NCBI GenBank assembly: GCA_020439925.1
Contig: JAGRPC010000179.1
Coordinates: 1 to 41,350 of the forward strand
DNA length: 41,350 nt
Direction: 5' to 3'
Source of the DNA: Verrucomicrobiia bacterium
GTDB taxonomy: Bacteria > Verrucomicrobiota > Verrucomicrobiia > Verrucomicrobiales > DEV007
Part shown: one piece after another, positions 7,125 through 17,400 of the stretch
How positions within the stretch are numbered: position 1 is the first letter of the stretch
How the letters are laid out: the number at the start of each line of letters is the position of its first letter
Program-made: the position numbers and the translations under genes
Notes under the pieces: generated by a model
The model's database searches: none
Told to the model about the DNA's origin: nothing
The model's input: only the letters and a program-made list of their open reading frames with translations

Positions 7125-9020
7125 ATGGCAGGTGAACCAGTCGAACAATCGGGAAGAGCGGAAAAGGCGATTCTCATCGCCAGGGAGAGAGCTCCGGGCA
7201 TGGGGGACGAGTGGCTGGACGGTACCGCCTTGCAGGCCTTCCTCGACCCATCGGTCGAGATTTCCGCCAACCGGCGGGAGTTTCTGCAAAGTTTCGCTGC
7301 CCACCTCGGAGCCCTCCTCGGAGCTGCGGCGGTGATCGTGCAGGAAGGCGGCGACCAGACCGGGGCCGTCCCGATCTTTTACCTCCCGCCCTCCCGGCGC
7401 GTTGACTTGCAGAGCTGGATCCCGTCCTCTGCCGAGGTCGGGGAGGTGCTTAAGTCCGGGGAAGCCGCCCAGGCGGACGTCATCGTTGCCGGGCGCCATC
7501 AAGCCCGCCTCATGTTCCCCTTCCATTCGCCCGGGGAGGCGCCGCTCTGCATCACCGCCTTCTTCGACCCGGGAAGCGCGGTCGGTCGCGAGAGTTTCCT
7601 CGGAGTGGCCCGCCTCGCCAGCCTCGCCATTGCCCGACGCGACGCGCTCTTCCGCCTGGGCGAGGGAGAGGTGATCTTTGATCAGTCGACCCTCCTGGTG
7701 GACCTGGTGTCGCGGACCGCCGGAGCCGACTCGTTTAAGCAGTCCCTGCAGATCCTCGCAATCGAACTGGAGAAGTTCTTCGCTTGTCTCCGCGTCGCCA
7801 TCGGGACGGGATCGTCGCGTTCCTGTCACGTGCAGGCCGTTTCGGGGATGAGCCAGGGAGACAAGCGCTCGCTTGGGCAGGCTCAACTCGCTTCGGCGAT
7901 GCGGGAGGCCATCGCCCTCGGAGAGACGACCATATGGCCACCCCAGGACGACCTTTCCCGCGAACTCACCATTTCCGCGAACCAGGACGATCTCCTCCAT
8001 TCGTTCGGGGCCGGCCGCATCCTTGTCGTGCCGCTCGAGCACGAGGAGATGGGAGTCCGCGGGGCCATGGCCCTGCTCTGGCCCCGGGAGGCTCCGCTGA
8101 TTCCCGGGCGGACGCATCGCCTGGTCCAGGTCAGCCAGCCTCATCTCGCCGCCCTCGTCGCCTTCCTCGACCGGAGCAAACCCCGCGCCTTCCGGGCCGG
8201 GCTCCGTCGGCAATGGAACGGCGGTCCCGCGAAACGCCTGGCGATCGCGATCGGCGCCGTCCTCCTCGTCGGCGGCCTGCTTTTCCCCATCACCAATCGC
8301 GTTCCGGCCGAATGTCGCGTCGAGCCCCTCCTGAGGCGCACCATCGCCGCCCCCTTCGAGAGCCGGCTCGAGAAGAGTCACGTCAAGCCTGGGGACCGGG
8401 TGGAGAAGGACCAGATCCTCGCCGAACTCGACGGGCGCGAGATCCGGGTCGCTCTCGCGGAGGCCATCGCCTCGAGGAGCGCCGCCCTGAAGAAGCGCGA
8501 CAATGCCATGGTCCAGGCCGACCCGTCCAGCGTCCAGATGGCCCAGTTGGAGGCCGATCGACTCGAATTGGAGGTCCAGCGTCTCCAGTTCCGGAACGAT
8601 CACCTCATCATCCGGGCCCCGCTCGCCGGGGTCGTCCTCGCCGGCGACCTCGAGCGATCCGAAGGCGTGCCCGTGACCGCCGGACAAAAGCTCTTCGAGG
8701 TCGCTCCGCTCGAAGGGCTCATTCTCGAGGTGGCGGTCCCCGATGGCGAGGTGAGGCACGTCGAGCCGGGCATGAAAGTGACCTTCCGGCTCGAGTCCGA
8801 CGGAGGCAGAAGGCGGGAGACACGTCTAGAGACCCTCCATCCCGCCGCCGAGGTCTTGGAAGGGGAGCACGTCTTTATGGCCGAGGCGCCCCTGGCCAAC
8901 GACGAAGGTTTCTTCCGTCCCGGCATGAAAGGGGAGGCCCGTGTCTGGTCGGACAAAAAGCCGGTGGCCTGGGTCTTTTTCCACGGGCTCTGGGAGTTTT
9001 TGCGCCTGAAACTCTGGTGA
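7125..9020 (+). CDS. HlyD-family adaptor with large cytoplasmic GAF-like N-terminal region
   Basis: The protein has 631 residues from ATG 7125. This start is preferred because the predicted promoter covers the in-frame GTG at 7050; ATG 7200 with GGGAGAGAG upstream is a second option. Residues 1–365 are soluble and show two alpha/beta units that look like GAF or related sensor folds (for example around RILVVPLEHEEMGVRGAMALLW). One membrane helix follows (about 372–390, LAIAIGAVLLVGGLLFPIT). The periplasmic part is HlyD-like: a lipoyl half-motif (AAPFESRLEKSHVKPGDRVE), a short helical hairpin, the second half-motif (IRAPLAGVVLAGDLERSEG) and a beta-barrel ending with LPPGMKG-like FRPGMKGEARV. 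It thus joins a possible signal-sensing or ATPase-docking domain to an adaptor. It is separated from the M50 gene by two bases, or overlaps it if GTG 9017 is used. The GAF label is less sure than the HlyD label. Confidence 0.87.
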   Translation: MAGEPVEQSGRAEKAILIARERAPGMGDEWLDGTALQAFLDPSVEISANRREFLQSFAAHLGALLGAAAVIVQEGGDQTGAVPIFYLPPSRRVDLQSWIPSSAEVGEVLKSGEAAQADVIVAGRHQARLMFPFHSPGEAPLCITAFFDPGSAVGRESFLGVARLASLAIARRDALFRLGEGEVIFDQSTLLVDLVSRTAGADSFKQSLQILAIELEKFFACLRVAIGTGSSRSCHVQAVSGMSQGDKRSLGQAQLASAMREAIALGETTIWPPQDDLSRELTISANQDDLLHSFGAGRILVVPLEHEEMGVRGAMALLWPREAPLIPGRTHRLVQVSQPHLAALVAFLDRSKPRAFRAGLRRQWNGGPAKRLAIAIGAVLLVGGLLFPITNRVPAECRVEPLLRRTIAAPFESRLEKSHVKPGDRVEKDQILAELDGREIRVALAEAIASRSAALKKRDNAMVQADPSSVQMAQLEADRLELEVQRLQFRNDHLIIRAPLAGVVLAGDLERSEGVPVTAGQKLFEVAPLEGLILEVAVPDGEVRHVEPGMKVTFRLESDGGRRRETRLETLHPAAEVLEGEHVFMAEAPLANDEGFFRPGMKGEARVWSDKKPVAWVFFHGLWEFLRLKLW

Positions 9021-9022
9021 TC

Positions 9023-11287
9023 ATGGCAGCCGACCACCGCGTCAGTGAGATCGCCGCCTCCCGCCCGCGGCTGCGTCGGGATCTGCGCACGCACTACCAG
9101 GATTATCGGGGCAGCCACACCTATGTGATCGAGGACACAGGCAGGGGACGGTTTTTCCAACTGGGCTTGCCGGAATACCAGTTTGTCCAGTCCTTCGACG
9201 GGCACACCACCTTCGCCGAGGCCCTCGCCCGGAGCGCCGCGACTCAGGGGGCAGATGCCCTCACCGAAGCGCAGGCCGACCAGCTCCTGCGCTGGCTCGT
9301 CGACAACGAATTGCTCGAATCCGGGTCCGGTAGCCAGGGACAACGCCACCTCGACCACCACCGGGAAAAGGACGCCCGCCGCCCGCGGAACCTGCTTTCC
9401 AAGGTTTTCTTTTTCAAGATCCCTCTCGGATGCCCGGATCGTCTCATCTCTCTGTCGGAGAAACGATTGGGATGGGTTTTTGCGCTTCCTGGATTTCTGC
9501 TTTGGGTCGCCCTGGTGGGCTTCACGGCGACCCGGGCGGCCCCTCACTGGGATCGTTTCCTCTCGGGAGCGGGACAGGTGATCGCCCCGGAGGGCTGGAT
9601 CTATCTCGCGGCCGGATACGCCCTCCTCAAGGTCTTCCACGAGTTCGCCCACGGACTCGCCACCCGGCGTTTCGGCGGGGCGGTCCCGGAGTGGGGGGTG
9701 CAGATGCTGGCTTTCGTGACCCCGCTCGCCTACGTCGACGCCTCCGCCAGCACCCGTTTCCCCTCGAAATGGCAGCGCATCCTCGTGTCCGCCGCCGGTA
9801 TGTATGTCGAGTCGGCCCTGGCCTGTCTCTGCCTCCTCGGCTGGATCTCCACGGGTCCGGGGGTGTGGAACTCCACCCTCCACGGGGCGGTCATCGCCGC
9901 GACCCTCGTGACGGTGCTGTTCAATCTTAACCCGCTCATGCGCTTCGACGGGTATTACATCCTCTGCGACCTCCTCGGGATCCCCAATCTCGGGACCAAG
10001 GGGCAGCAGTGGCTCGTGTGGTTCGGCAAGCGCTACCTCCTGGGAATGAAGGAACTGGAGCTCCCCCAGTCCGCCCGCCTGCATCCCGTGGCCGTCCCGC
10101 TTTACGGAGTTTTGGCCGCCATCTGGCGGGTCCTCGTCTGGATCGGGATCACCGTGATCGTCAGCCTCCTCTTCAAGGGAGCCGGTCTCTTTCTTGCGCT
10201 CCTCTCCATCGTGGCGGCGGTCGGGACGCTGCTCTACAAGCTCGTCCGTTTCCTCTTCAAGCCCGGTTCCGGCCCATCGCTCTCCCGGGCCGTGCCCCGG
10301 CTCGCGACCCTGGTCGTGCTCGTGGCCTCCGCGCTCTTCCTCATCCGCGTGAATCCCACCGGGAAGGCGCTCGCCGTGGTCGAATACGAGGACGAAACCA
10401 GGGTCCGTGCGGGTTTGAAGGCCCTCGTCACCGAGGTCGCGGTGAAAGACGGGGATACCGTTTCCGAGGGGGACCTCATCGCCCGCCTCTCCAATCCCGA
10501 CGAGGAATCGGCCCGGGATCAGCTCGCCCTCGAACTCGCCGCGGCGAGGGTCCGGGCCCGCAGCTACTACCAGGCCGGAGACCTTGCCGCCCATCAGGCA
10601 GAGCAGGAGATCATCCGGGGTCTCGAAACGAAGCTCGCTGAGGGCGACCGCTATCTTGCGGGGCTGGAGGTCGTCGCCCCCGTCGCGGGCCGTATCATCG
10701 GCCGCCATCTCGACTCCCTGCCCGGGCGATGGGTCGTCCCCGGTGAAGAAATCGTCATCGTCGCTGGCGGAAAGGGCAAGGAATGGGTCCTCTCCATTCG
10801 TCAGGAAGACATCGAGGCGGTCGCGGGGATGGTTGGGCGCGAGATCCGGGTCCGCTTGCGCGGGCGACCCGGGGAATGGGCCGGGATCCTCGACCGCATC
10901 GAGAGTCGCGCCACCACTGCGATTCCCCATCCCGCCCTCGTTTCGGTCAACGGGGGGCCGCTACCCCTCCTCGCCCAGGCCGATGCGGCCGGAGAACGGG
11001 AAAATGAACTGGCGACCCAGGCGGGAGGACAGCGGGGGAGGCCCGGGAATTTTTCCGGCCTCGAACTCCCCGAAACCCTTCAGGAACTGGCTGTTCCCCG
11101 TTTTCTCGCGAGAGCCCGAGTCATCGATTCCGGGGAGGGGGAGGACTGGCTCGCCGGGGAATGGGGCTACGTCCGTTTCGGAGGGGTGGAGTCCGCGCGC
11201 CTCGGGAGCTGGATTCACGGAGAGATCCGGCGATATCTCCGGGAAAAGCTCGATCACGCGAAAAAGGCGTCGTCCCAAGGCATCTGA
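9023..11287 (+). CDS. M50-type membrane zinc metalloprotease fused to PqqD-like and HlyD-like domains
   Basis: The product is 754 residues from ATG 9023; GTG 9017, which overlaps the previous stop, is an in-frame alternative. Residues about 15–105 resemble the PqqD-like winged-helix domains that often precede such proteases (YVIEDTGRGRFFQLGLPEY and a helical SFDGHTTFAEALA). The membrane core starts near residue 150 and holds the zinc site H206-E-F-A-H210 and the third-ligand motif NPLMRFDGYY with D309, both typical of site-2-protease family M50. At least five further hydrophobic segments follow. After a last helix (about 430–445) comes a biotinyl-lipoyl/HlyD-like region (about 452–620; TEVAVKDGDTVSEGDLIARL and LEVVAPVAGRIIGRHL). 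The zinc ligands look intact, so intramembrane or membrane-edge proteolysis is plausible. Alternatively it is an inner-membrane exporter component that keeps the fold. It completes the rightward operon and lies directly upstream of the giant gene. Confidence 0.92.
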   Translation: MAADHRVSEIAASRPRLRRDLRTHYQDYRGSHTYVIEDTGRGRFFQLGLPEYQFVQSFDGHTTFAEALARSAATQGADALTEAQADQLLRWLVDNELLESGSGSQGQRHLDHHREKDARRPRNLLSKVFFFKIPLGCPDRLISLSEKRLGWVFALPGFLLWVALVGFTATRAAPHWDRFLSGAGQVIAPEGWIYLAAGYALLKVFHEFAHGLATRRFGGAVPEWGVQMLAFVTPLAYVDASASTRFPSKWQRILVSAAGMYVESALACLCLLGWISTGPGVWNSTLHGAVIAATLVTVLFNLNPLMRFDGYYILCDLLGIPNLGTKGQQWLVWFGKRYLLGMKELELPQSARLHPVAVPLYGVLAAIWRVLVWIGITVIVSLLFKGAGLFLALLSIVAAVGTLLYKLVRFLFKPGSGPSLSRAVPRLATLVVLVASALFLIRVNPTGKALAVVEYEDETRVRAGLKALVTEVAVKDGDTVSEGDLIARLSNPDEESARDQLALELAAARVRARSYYQAGDLAAHQAEQEIIRGLETKLAEGDRYLAGLEVVAPVAGRIIGRHLDSLPGRWVVPGEEIVIVAGGKGKEWVLSIRQEDIEAVAGMVGREIRVRLRGRPGEWAGILDRIESRATTAIPHPALVSVNGGPLPLLAQADAAGERENELATQAGGQRGRPGNFSGLELPETLQELAVPRFLARARVIDSGEGEDWLAGEWGYVRFGGVESARLGSWIHGEIRRYLREKLDHAKKASSQGI

Positions 11288-11454
11288 AGCGGAAAAAATC
11301 ACGGGAATGGCACATAAGCGGCGAGCAAAATTGCTTGTGGTACAAGGATTTTATGATAAACGAAACTGTTCACTTGGATTTATTCGACTTGCCAAATTTT
11401 AGGAACCCGCAAGTTTGATAATTTCCACAAGCTAACCGCTTCCCACTGCCTTCC
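11288..11454. promoter_or_regulatory. AT-richer leader region upstream of the giant gene
   Basis: This 167-base gap is visibly richer in A and T than its surroundings. A GATAAT box at 11417–11422 (five of six −10 bases) would give a leader of about 26 bases before ATG 11455, but no good −35 box stands 16–18 bases upstream. A second candidate pair, TTGCTT at 11331–11336 and GATAAA at 11355–11360 (18-base spacer), is weak. A 12-base inverted repeat (AGCAA, AA, TTGCT) spans 11324–11335. I see no clear terminator after the M50 gene, so read-through into the giant gene is possible. Confidence 0.35.
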
Positions 11455-14400
11455 ATGCGCCACACCGTTTCCGAACGTCGCAAGAAATGGTTTTTCATCA
11501 GGTCCATGGTCCGGGCCTTTTGGGAACACCTCGACAAACACCGGAAGCCGCGCAAGGCCAAGGCGGTCTCTCGACCCTTGTTCGCCGAGGCGCTCGAACC
11601 GCGCGTCTTGTTTTCGGCGACTCCCGCTCCAGTAGAGCCTGAGCAGGAGGAAGTGCCGGTGGATGAAGCGCCCGTCGCGCAGGAAGCGATTCAAGAGGGT
11701 CAGGTCGCCCAGCCAACAGGGTTGAGTCAGGCGGATCTGGATGACATCGTCGCCGCGGCGCGGCAGCGCTGGATTGATTCGGGGATCAGCGCGGAGCAGT
11801 TGGCGGCGCTGGATTCGGTCCACTATTCGATCGAGGATCTGGGTGCCGGACGTCTTGGGAGAGCGAACGGTTTTAATATCACGATCGACGATGACGCAGC
11901 CGGATCGAACGCGTGGTTTGTCGATCAGACGCCCGCGGTCGATGAGGAGTTCGATGCAAGCCGATTTGCGAATGCGTCTGGCGGAGCGCTCGGACAATAT
12001 GACCTGCTTTCGACCATTTTGCACGAGCAGGGACACGTTCTGGGGCTTGCGGACCTCCCGGGATCTGGAGCCGACGTGATGAACGGAGTATTGTCGCAGA
12101 GCGTCCGGCGTGTTCCTGTGAGTGGAGCGGCGGCAGACGCTATTCCCGGATCGATTGTTGGTGACGCCTTTCTGATAAGCGGGCCTCTCAGTTCGAATTA
12201 CTATGAGGGAAGCTCTAACGCGTCATTCTCATTCACGGCTCCCGCAGGAGAAAATCGATTACTCGTTGTCGCTGCACACACCTACTTCGGTGACTTTACC
12301 AACATTTCTTATGGGGGAGCGAATTTAACACCTGCTGTGGACAGAACTGCTCCAACTGGAGGTACAAACCACACAGAGATTTGGTATATTCCTCTAGGAA
12401 GCAGCCTGGTTTCTGAGTCGAGAACGCTACAAACAGGCGGTGGGTCTTACATCTCTCTCTATGCTGCTGTTTTTTCCGGGATAGATCAAAGCAGTCCGAT
12501 TAGCAGTTCATTTTCTTATTCGAGCCTTTCTGCAAATGCTGGTAGTGCGGCAGGCAATCTGGTTCTAGATGCGATTTACGTCGAGGGGTCGGGTGCGCTA
12601 ACAGCCGGCACTGGGCAAGCCACACTCGCTACCGACGATAGTGGTGGAGGCGGATTTACGGCGTTACACTTTGGAGTGAGTACAGAAGCGGGGAGCTCGT
12701 CCGTTCCGATGAGTTGGAACTTTTCAGGAACTCCTTCCGCTATCGCTCACGTGGGTGTGTCCCTTGCTTCGGCGTCAGTCTCCACTCCCACCACCTCGGT
12801 GACGGTCAGCTCTGGCAATCTTCTTATCGAAGATGTCGACGGCGGGAACACCAACGACAATCTCATTCTTAAGATCGACGGGACGGACTACCTGATCACT
12901 GATGCGGGCAATGGAATCAGTCAGCGGGTCGCGATCAGCAGCGTCACGGGCAACATCACGATCAACGGCACCGGTGGCAACGACACCCTGACCATCGACC
13001 TGAGCGGCGGACCCATCACCAAGAACATCGTCTTCAACGGCGGCTCGGGTAACGACACCCTCGTTGTCAACAACGGGGTCTTCGGCTCAGTGACCTATCG
13101 TGCCACCGACGCGACGGACGGCGTTCTCGATTTCGGCGACTTCACGGTCACGTTCACCGATCTCGAGCCGCTCAACCTCCAAGGCTCCGCCATCACCGAT
13201 CTCACGGTAACCGTCGATCCAAGCCACTCGGTGGCCGGAGGCCATACCACGACGATCGCGGCACAGGGACCGACAAATACCCGGGTGACGATCTCAGGAG
13301 GATTCGAGCATGTGAACTTCGGAGTCTTGACCGGCACTCTCACCATCAACGGTGAAGATGGAGAGAATGATACGATCAACGTCAACAGCGTGGGTTCCGG
13401 CTTCGCCGGCAGTCTCGGCATCAATGGTGGCACCGGCAACGACACGGTGAACCTGAACGGCGACATCACCTTCGCGGCGGGGAAAAATCTCGATGTCGAT
13501 CTTCAGAACGATGACGCCTCGCCCGGCACCGACACGGTGGTCTTCGGCGCCGGAGCCAACCTGATCCTGTCCGGCGCGGGCACCGCGACCATCAAGGCGA
13601 GTGGAGCCGTGTCGATGTTTGCCGGCGGTTCCAGTCTGGTCACTCAAAACGGAGACATCACGATCGAGGCGAATCAGCAGGCGACGCAAACGGTCGGGAA
13701 TTTCTACGGAATCCAGGCCAGCAACATGCTGGTCGAGGCGACAGGAAGCGGCAACATTTCCATGAAGGGGCGCGCCGGAATCGGGGGAACCTCTACGGCG
13801 GGAACTGCCATCGATCCGAACACGATCGTCCGCACCAATTCGGGATCCATCAACATCGTCGGTACGGGCGGGACCAATTCCGGAGACCAGAACAACGGGG
13901 TGCAGGTGCATCAGGGCTCCGTCGTCGAGAGTACCGGCGGCGGGAACATTGACATTACCGGCGTGGCCGGCACGAAGGGCATGGGGATCCGCGTGCTGTT
14001 TGACGGGAAGGTCCGCACGACGGGTGCGGGAACCATCACCCTGACGGGAACGGGCGGCACTGCGGCCCCGGGACCCATCAATTACGGGGTAGCCATCGAC
14101 CTGGGAACCACTGGAACGGGCACCGCCGTGTCAAACAATGCCAACGGCACTATCACCATCAACGGAACGGCCGGGATTGGTGGCGTCGGATTCTTTACGG
14201 GCAGCGGAGGTACCAACCGCCTCGGATTTAATGGCACGAACGCCTACTCGGGGAATATCGTGATCAACGCCGACTCGATGTCGATCGCCAACGCGACGAT
14301 CCAGACCTCGGGCACGGTCAGTCTCCTGCAGCAAACCAACGGCCAGGCCATCAATCTCGGTGCCGCCGACAGCGCCGGTGTCCTCGGTCTGACCGACGCC

Positions 14401-17400
14401 GAACTCGACCAGATCAGTGCCGGGACTCTCCAGATCGGCAACACCAGCAGCGGAGCGATCACCGTGAGCGCCGCCATCAGTCGTCCTTCCGCAACGAACC
14501 TTTCCCTGACCACGGGCGCGAACCGGAATATCGCCTTCAGCGGTACGGTATCGATCGATTCCAACAACGGGAATATCACCCTGACCACCAGCGGCACCGG
14601 GGCCATCACTTCGGGTAGCGCGGTGACCGATATCAACGCGGGGTCGGGTGCGGTGTCCCTGAGCGCGGGATCCGGCGGCATCGGTGCCTCGGGCAACGCG
14701 TTCCGGCACGGGGGCGCGACGCTCACGACCACGACCACCGGGAACGGCAACCAGCACCTCTACGGATCGGCCACGATCGCTGCCGGGGGCCTCAACGCCG
14801 GATCGGGCACCATCACCCATTGGGGCGGCACCCTGACCCTGGGCGGTGCAGGGCGGATCAATGACGCCGCGGACCTGACGATCAGCCTCGGAGCGATCCT
14901 GGCGATGGGCGCCCACAGCGAAACGATCGACAAGCTGACCCTGGTCAGCGGCAGCATCACCGGCACGGGAACGCTCACCAGCACTTCCACGATCGATGTC
15001 CAGAGTGGGTCGATCGCCGCCAATCTGGCCGGCAGCGTGGCTCTCGGTAAATCGACGGGAGGAACCGTGACTCTGACTGGCGCGAACACTTACACTGGAG
15101 TGACCAACGTCACCGGGGGCATTCTCGACGTCGACGGCACTCATAACGGTGGTGGACTTTATACGATTTCCAGTGGGGCGACTCTCAGGGGCAGCGGTAC
15201 GATCAATGCCAACATCAAGGGCAATTCAGGTTCCTTCATTCTTTCCGACGGCAATCTGACGCTCGGCAATGCCGCTAGCGCCGCAGGTTTTGATACCGAC
15301 GGCACCTTCACCGTGGGACTTGGGCACGTGGTGACGATCAATGACAGCAATGAAGCGGTTCTCGGGTCGAGCACCGTGGTCAACGGCACCTTGCAGCGAC
15401 CGACCTCCACCCAGGCGTTCTCGCTGAGTTCCGGTGACACACTTTCCGGCAGCGGCTCCGTGACCGGTGTCATCACCTCCAACAGCGGTTCGATCTCTCC
15501 CGGCACCGCGGGCACCGCGGTTCTTTCCGAAAGCGGCAACCTGAATCTGTCGAACGGGACTCTGGTCGCGGAGATCAATGGCAGCATCCCGGGAACCCAG
15601 CACGATCAGGTCAGCGTCACCGGGACCGTCAACATCACGGATGCGAATCTCGCGGTTTCGGGCACCGTCGCCAGTTCGCCCGGCCAGGTCATCGTCCTGA
15701 TTGAGAACGACGGCACCGATGCAGTTACCGGAACCTTCAACCGTCTCAACGGCGTGGCGACGACCCTTTCCGAGGGGGCGACGGTCGTGGTCAACGGGGT
15801 CACCTTCTACCTCTCCTACGTCGGAGGAACCGGCAACGACGTCACCCTGACTCAGGCCGGACCGGCCGCGATCAACGCGGACGGCGCGGGCCCCGGAAAC
15901 CTCATCGTGCGCAAGGTCGGCGACAGCCTCGTGACCTACGACGACGGCAACATCATCGATTCACGGCCCTTTGCCTCGGTGACGGGTCAGACCCTCACGA
16001 TCAACGGCACCGCGGGCAACAACGAAACCCTGACAGTCGACTACGCGACCGGTTCCTTCTTCGACGTCAATATCATCTGGAACGGTGGAACGGGCGGCGA
16101 CGACGGCCTCATCGTCCTCGGCACCGGTGCCGAGGTGATCGACTACCGGCCGAGTTCGACCACGAGCGGGAACGGTGTTTTGACCGTCGGCAGCAACACG
16201 ATCACTTTCACTGGCCTCGAACCGATCGACGTGGTCGGTGCGGCTTCCTTCACCCTGACGCTGCCGCTCGGTGCCGATAACGTGACGATTGCCAACGCGA
16301 CGACCACTCTGGGCGATCCCGCGCTACGGCTAAGCGGCGACAGTGGAGGACTCCCCTTCGAATACGCCAATGTCCGGAATGTCGGGACGGTGATCATCGA
16401 CACCACCTTCAGCGACGGTTCCGATTCGGTTGCGATCAACAGTGCCAACAACACCCACGGCATCACCAACCTTCAGATCCTTACCGGGAACTCGGGCACC
16501 GACTCCGTGACCCTCTCGGGCACCGCCACTTTCGCAGGCGATGTCTTGATTCAGACCGGCACGATCGATCTCACCGGCGGCACCCTCACCGCGGCCAATG
16601 CGACCTTCCGCCCCCAATCGGGTGCGACGGTCGGAGTCGGGGGAGGGGCCGGGACTTTCAGCCTGACGCAAGCGGAACTGACCACGAATCTCGCCGTCAC
16701 CGGCACCGTCACCATCGGCAGCACGACGGCCGGCACGACGACGATCGGTGCGCTCGATGTGAGCGGGGAGGCGTATCACCTCGAGATCCTCTCGGGCGAG
16801 CAAATCAATCAGACCGCGAACGTAACGACGCCGAAGAACGTGACGATCCGGGCCAACCAGGGCAACGCCGGAGCGCACGATTTCGACATGAGCACGGTCG
16901 GCGCCGGGGTGACTCTGTTCACGAATGGCGGGAATATCCTCATCGAGGTCGGCAACGCGGCGGGTGCCAGTATCACGACGCTACGTCAACTCACCGCCTC
17001 CGGAAATGTCACCGTCACCACCGGTGGAACAAGCGCCATCACCTACGGGGGATCGGGATCGGGCATCATGGCCGGTGGCACAGTCTCCCTCACCAGCGCC
17101 AAGACCGGAACGAGCGCCATCACCGGAAACGGAGTGATCTCCGCCACCGGAGATGTGTCCTTGCAAGCCGCCGGAGACATCGCGGTCAATGCGGCGATCA
17201 ATACCACCATGGGCAAAGTGGACGTCGTCTCGACCTCCGGGACGGTTTTGACCGCCGCGGCCGGGGACATCATGGCATCGACCTCTTCACTTATCAGTGG
17301 GGGAACCGCGGTGACCCTGAACGGCGACGTCACCGTCAGCGGTGCTGGCGGCGTGGTCGTGAACGGCGCGGGAGCGATCACCATCAACGCCTTGGTCGAC

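Noticed and set aside
7095..10930. Long minus-strand frames (554 and 776 codons) across the HlyD and M50 genes
   Set aside because: The sequences are rich in Asp/Gly/Glu/His and have no domain motif; the plus strand encodes well-recognised HlyD and M50 proteins.
11306..11418. Short open frame between the M50 gene and the giant gene
   Set aside because: About 30 residues with no motif, no ribosome-binding site and no sign of conservation; it lies in the presumed promoter region.
12960..13460. RTX-type calcium repeats (GGTGNDTV, GGSGNDTL) in the giant protein
   Set aside because: Only isolated GGxGND words occur, not tandem nonapeptides, and they sit in beta-helix modules. A classical RTX type 1 substrate is not supported.
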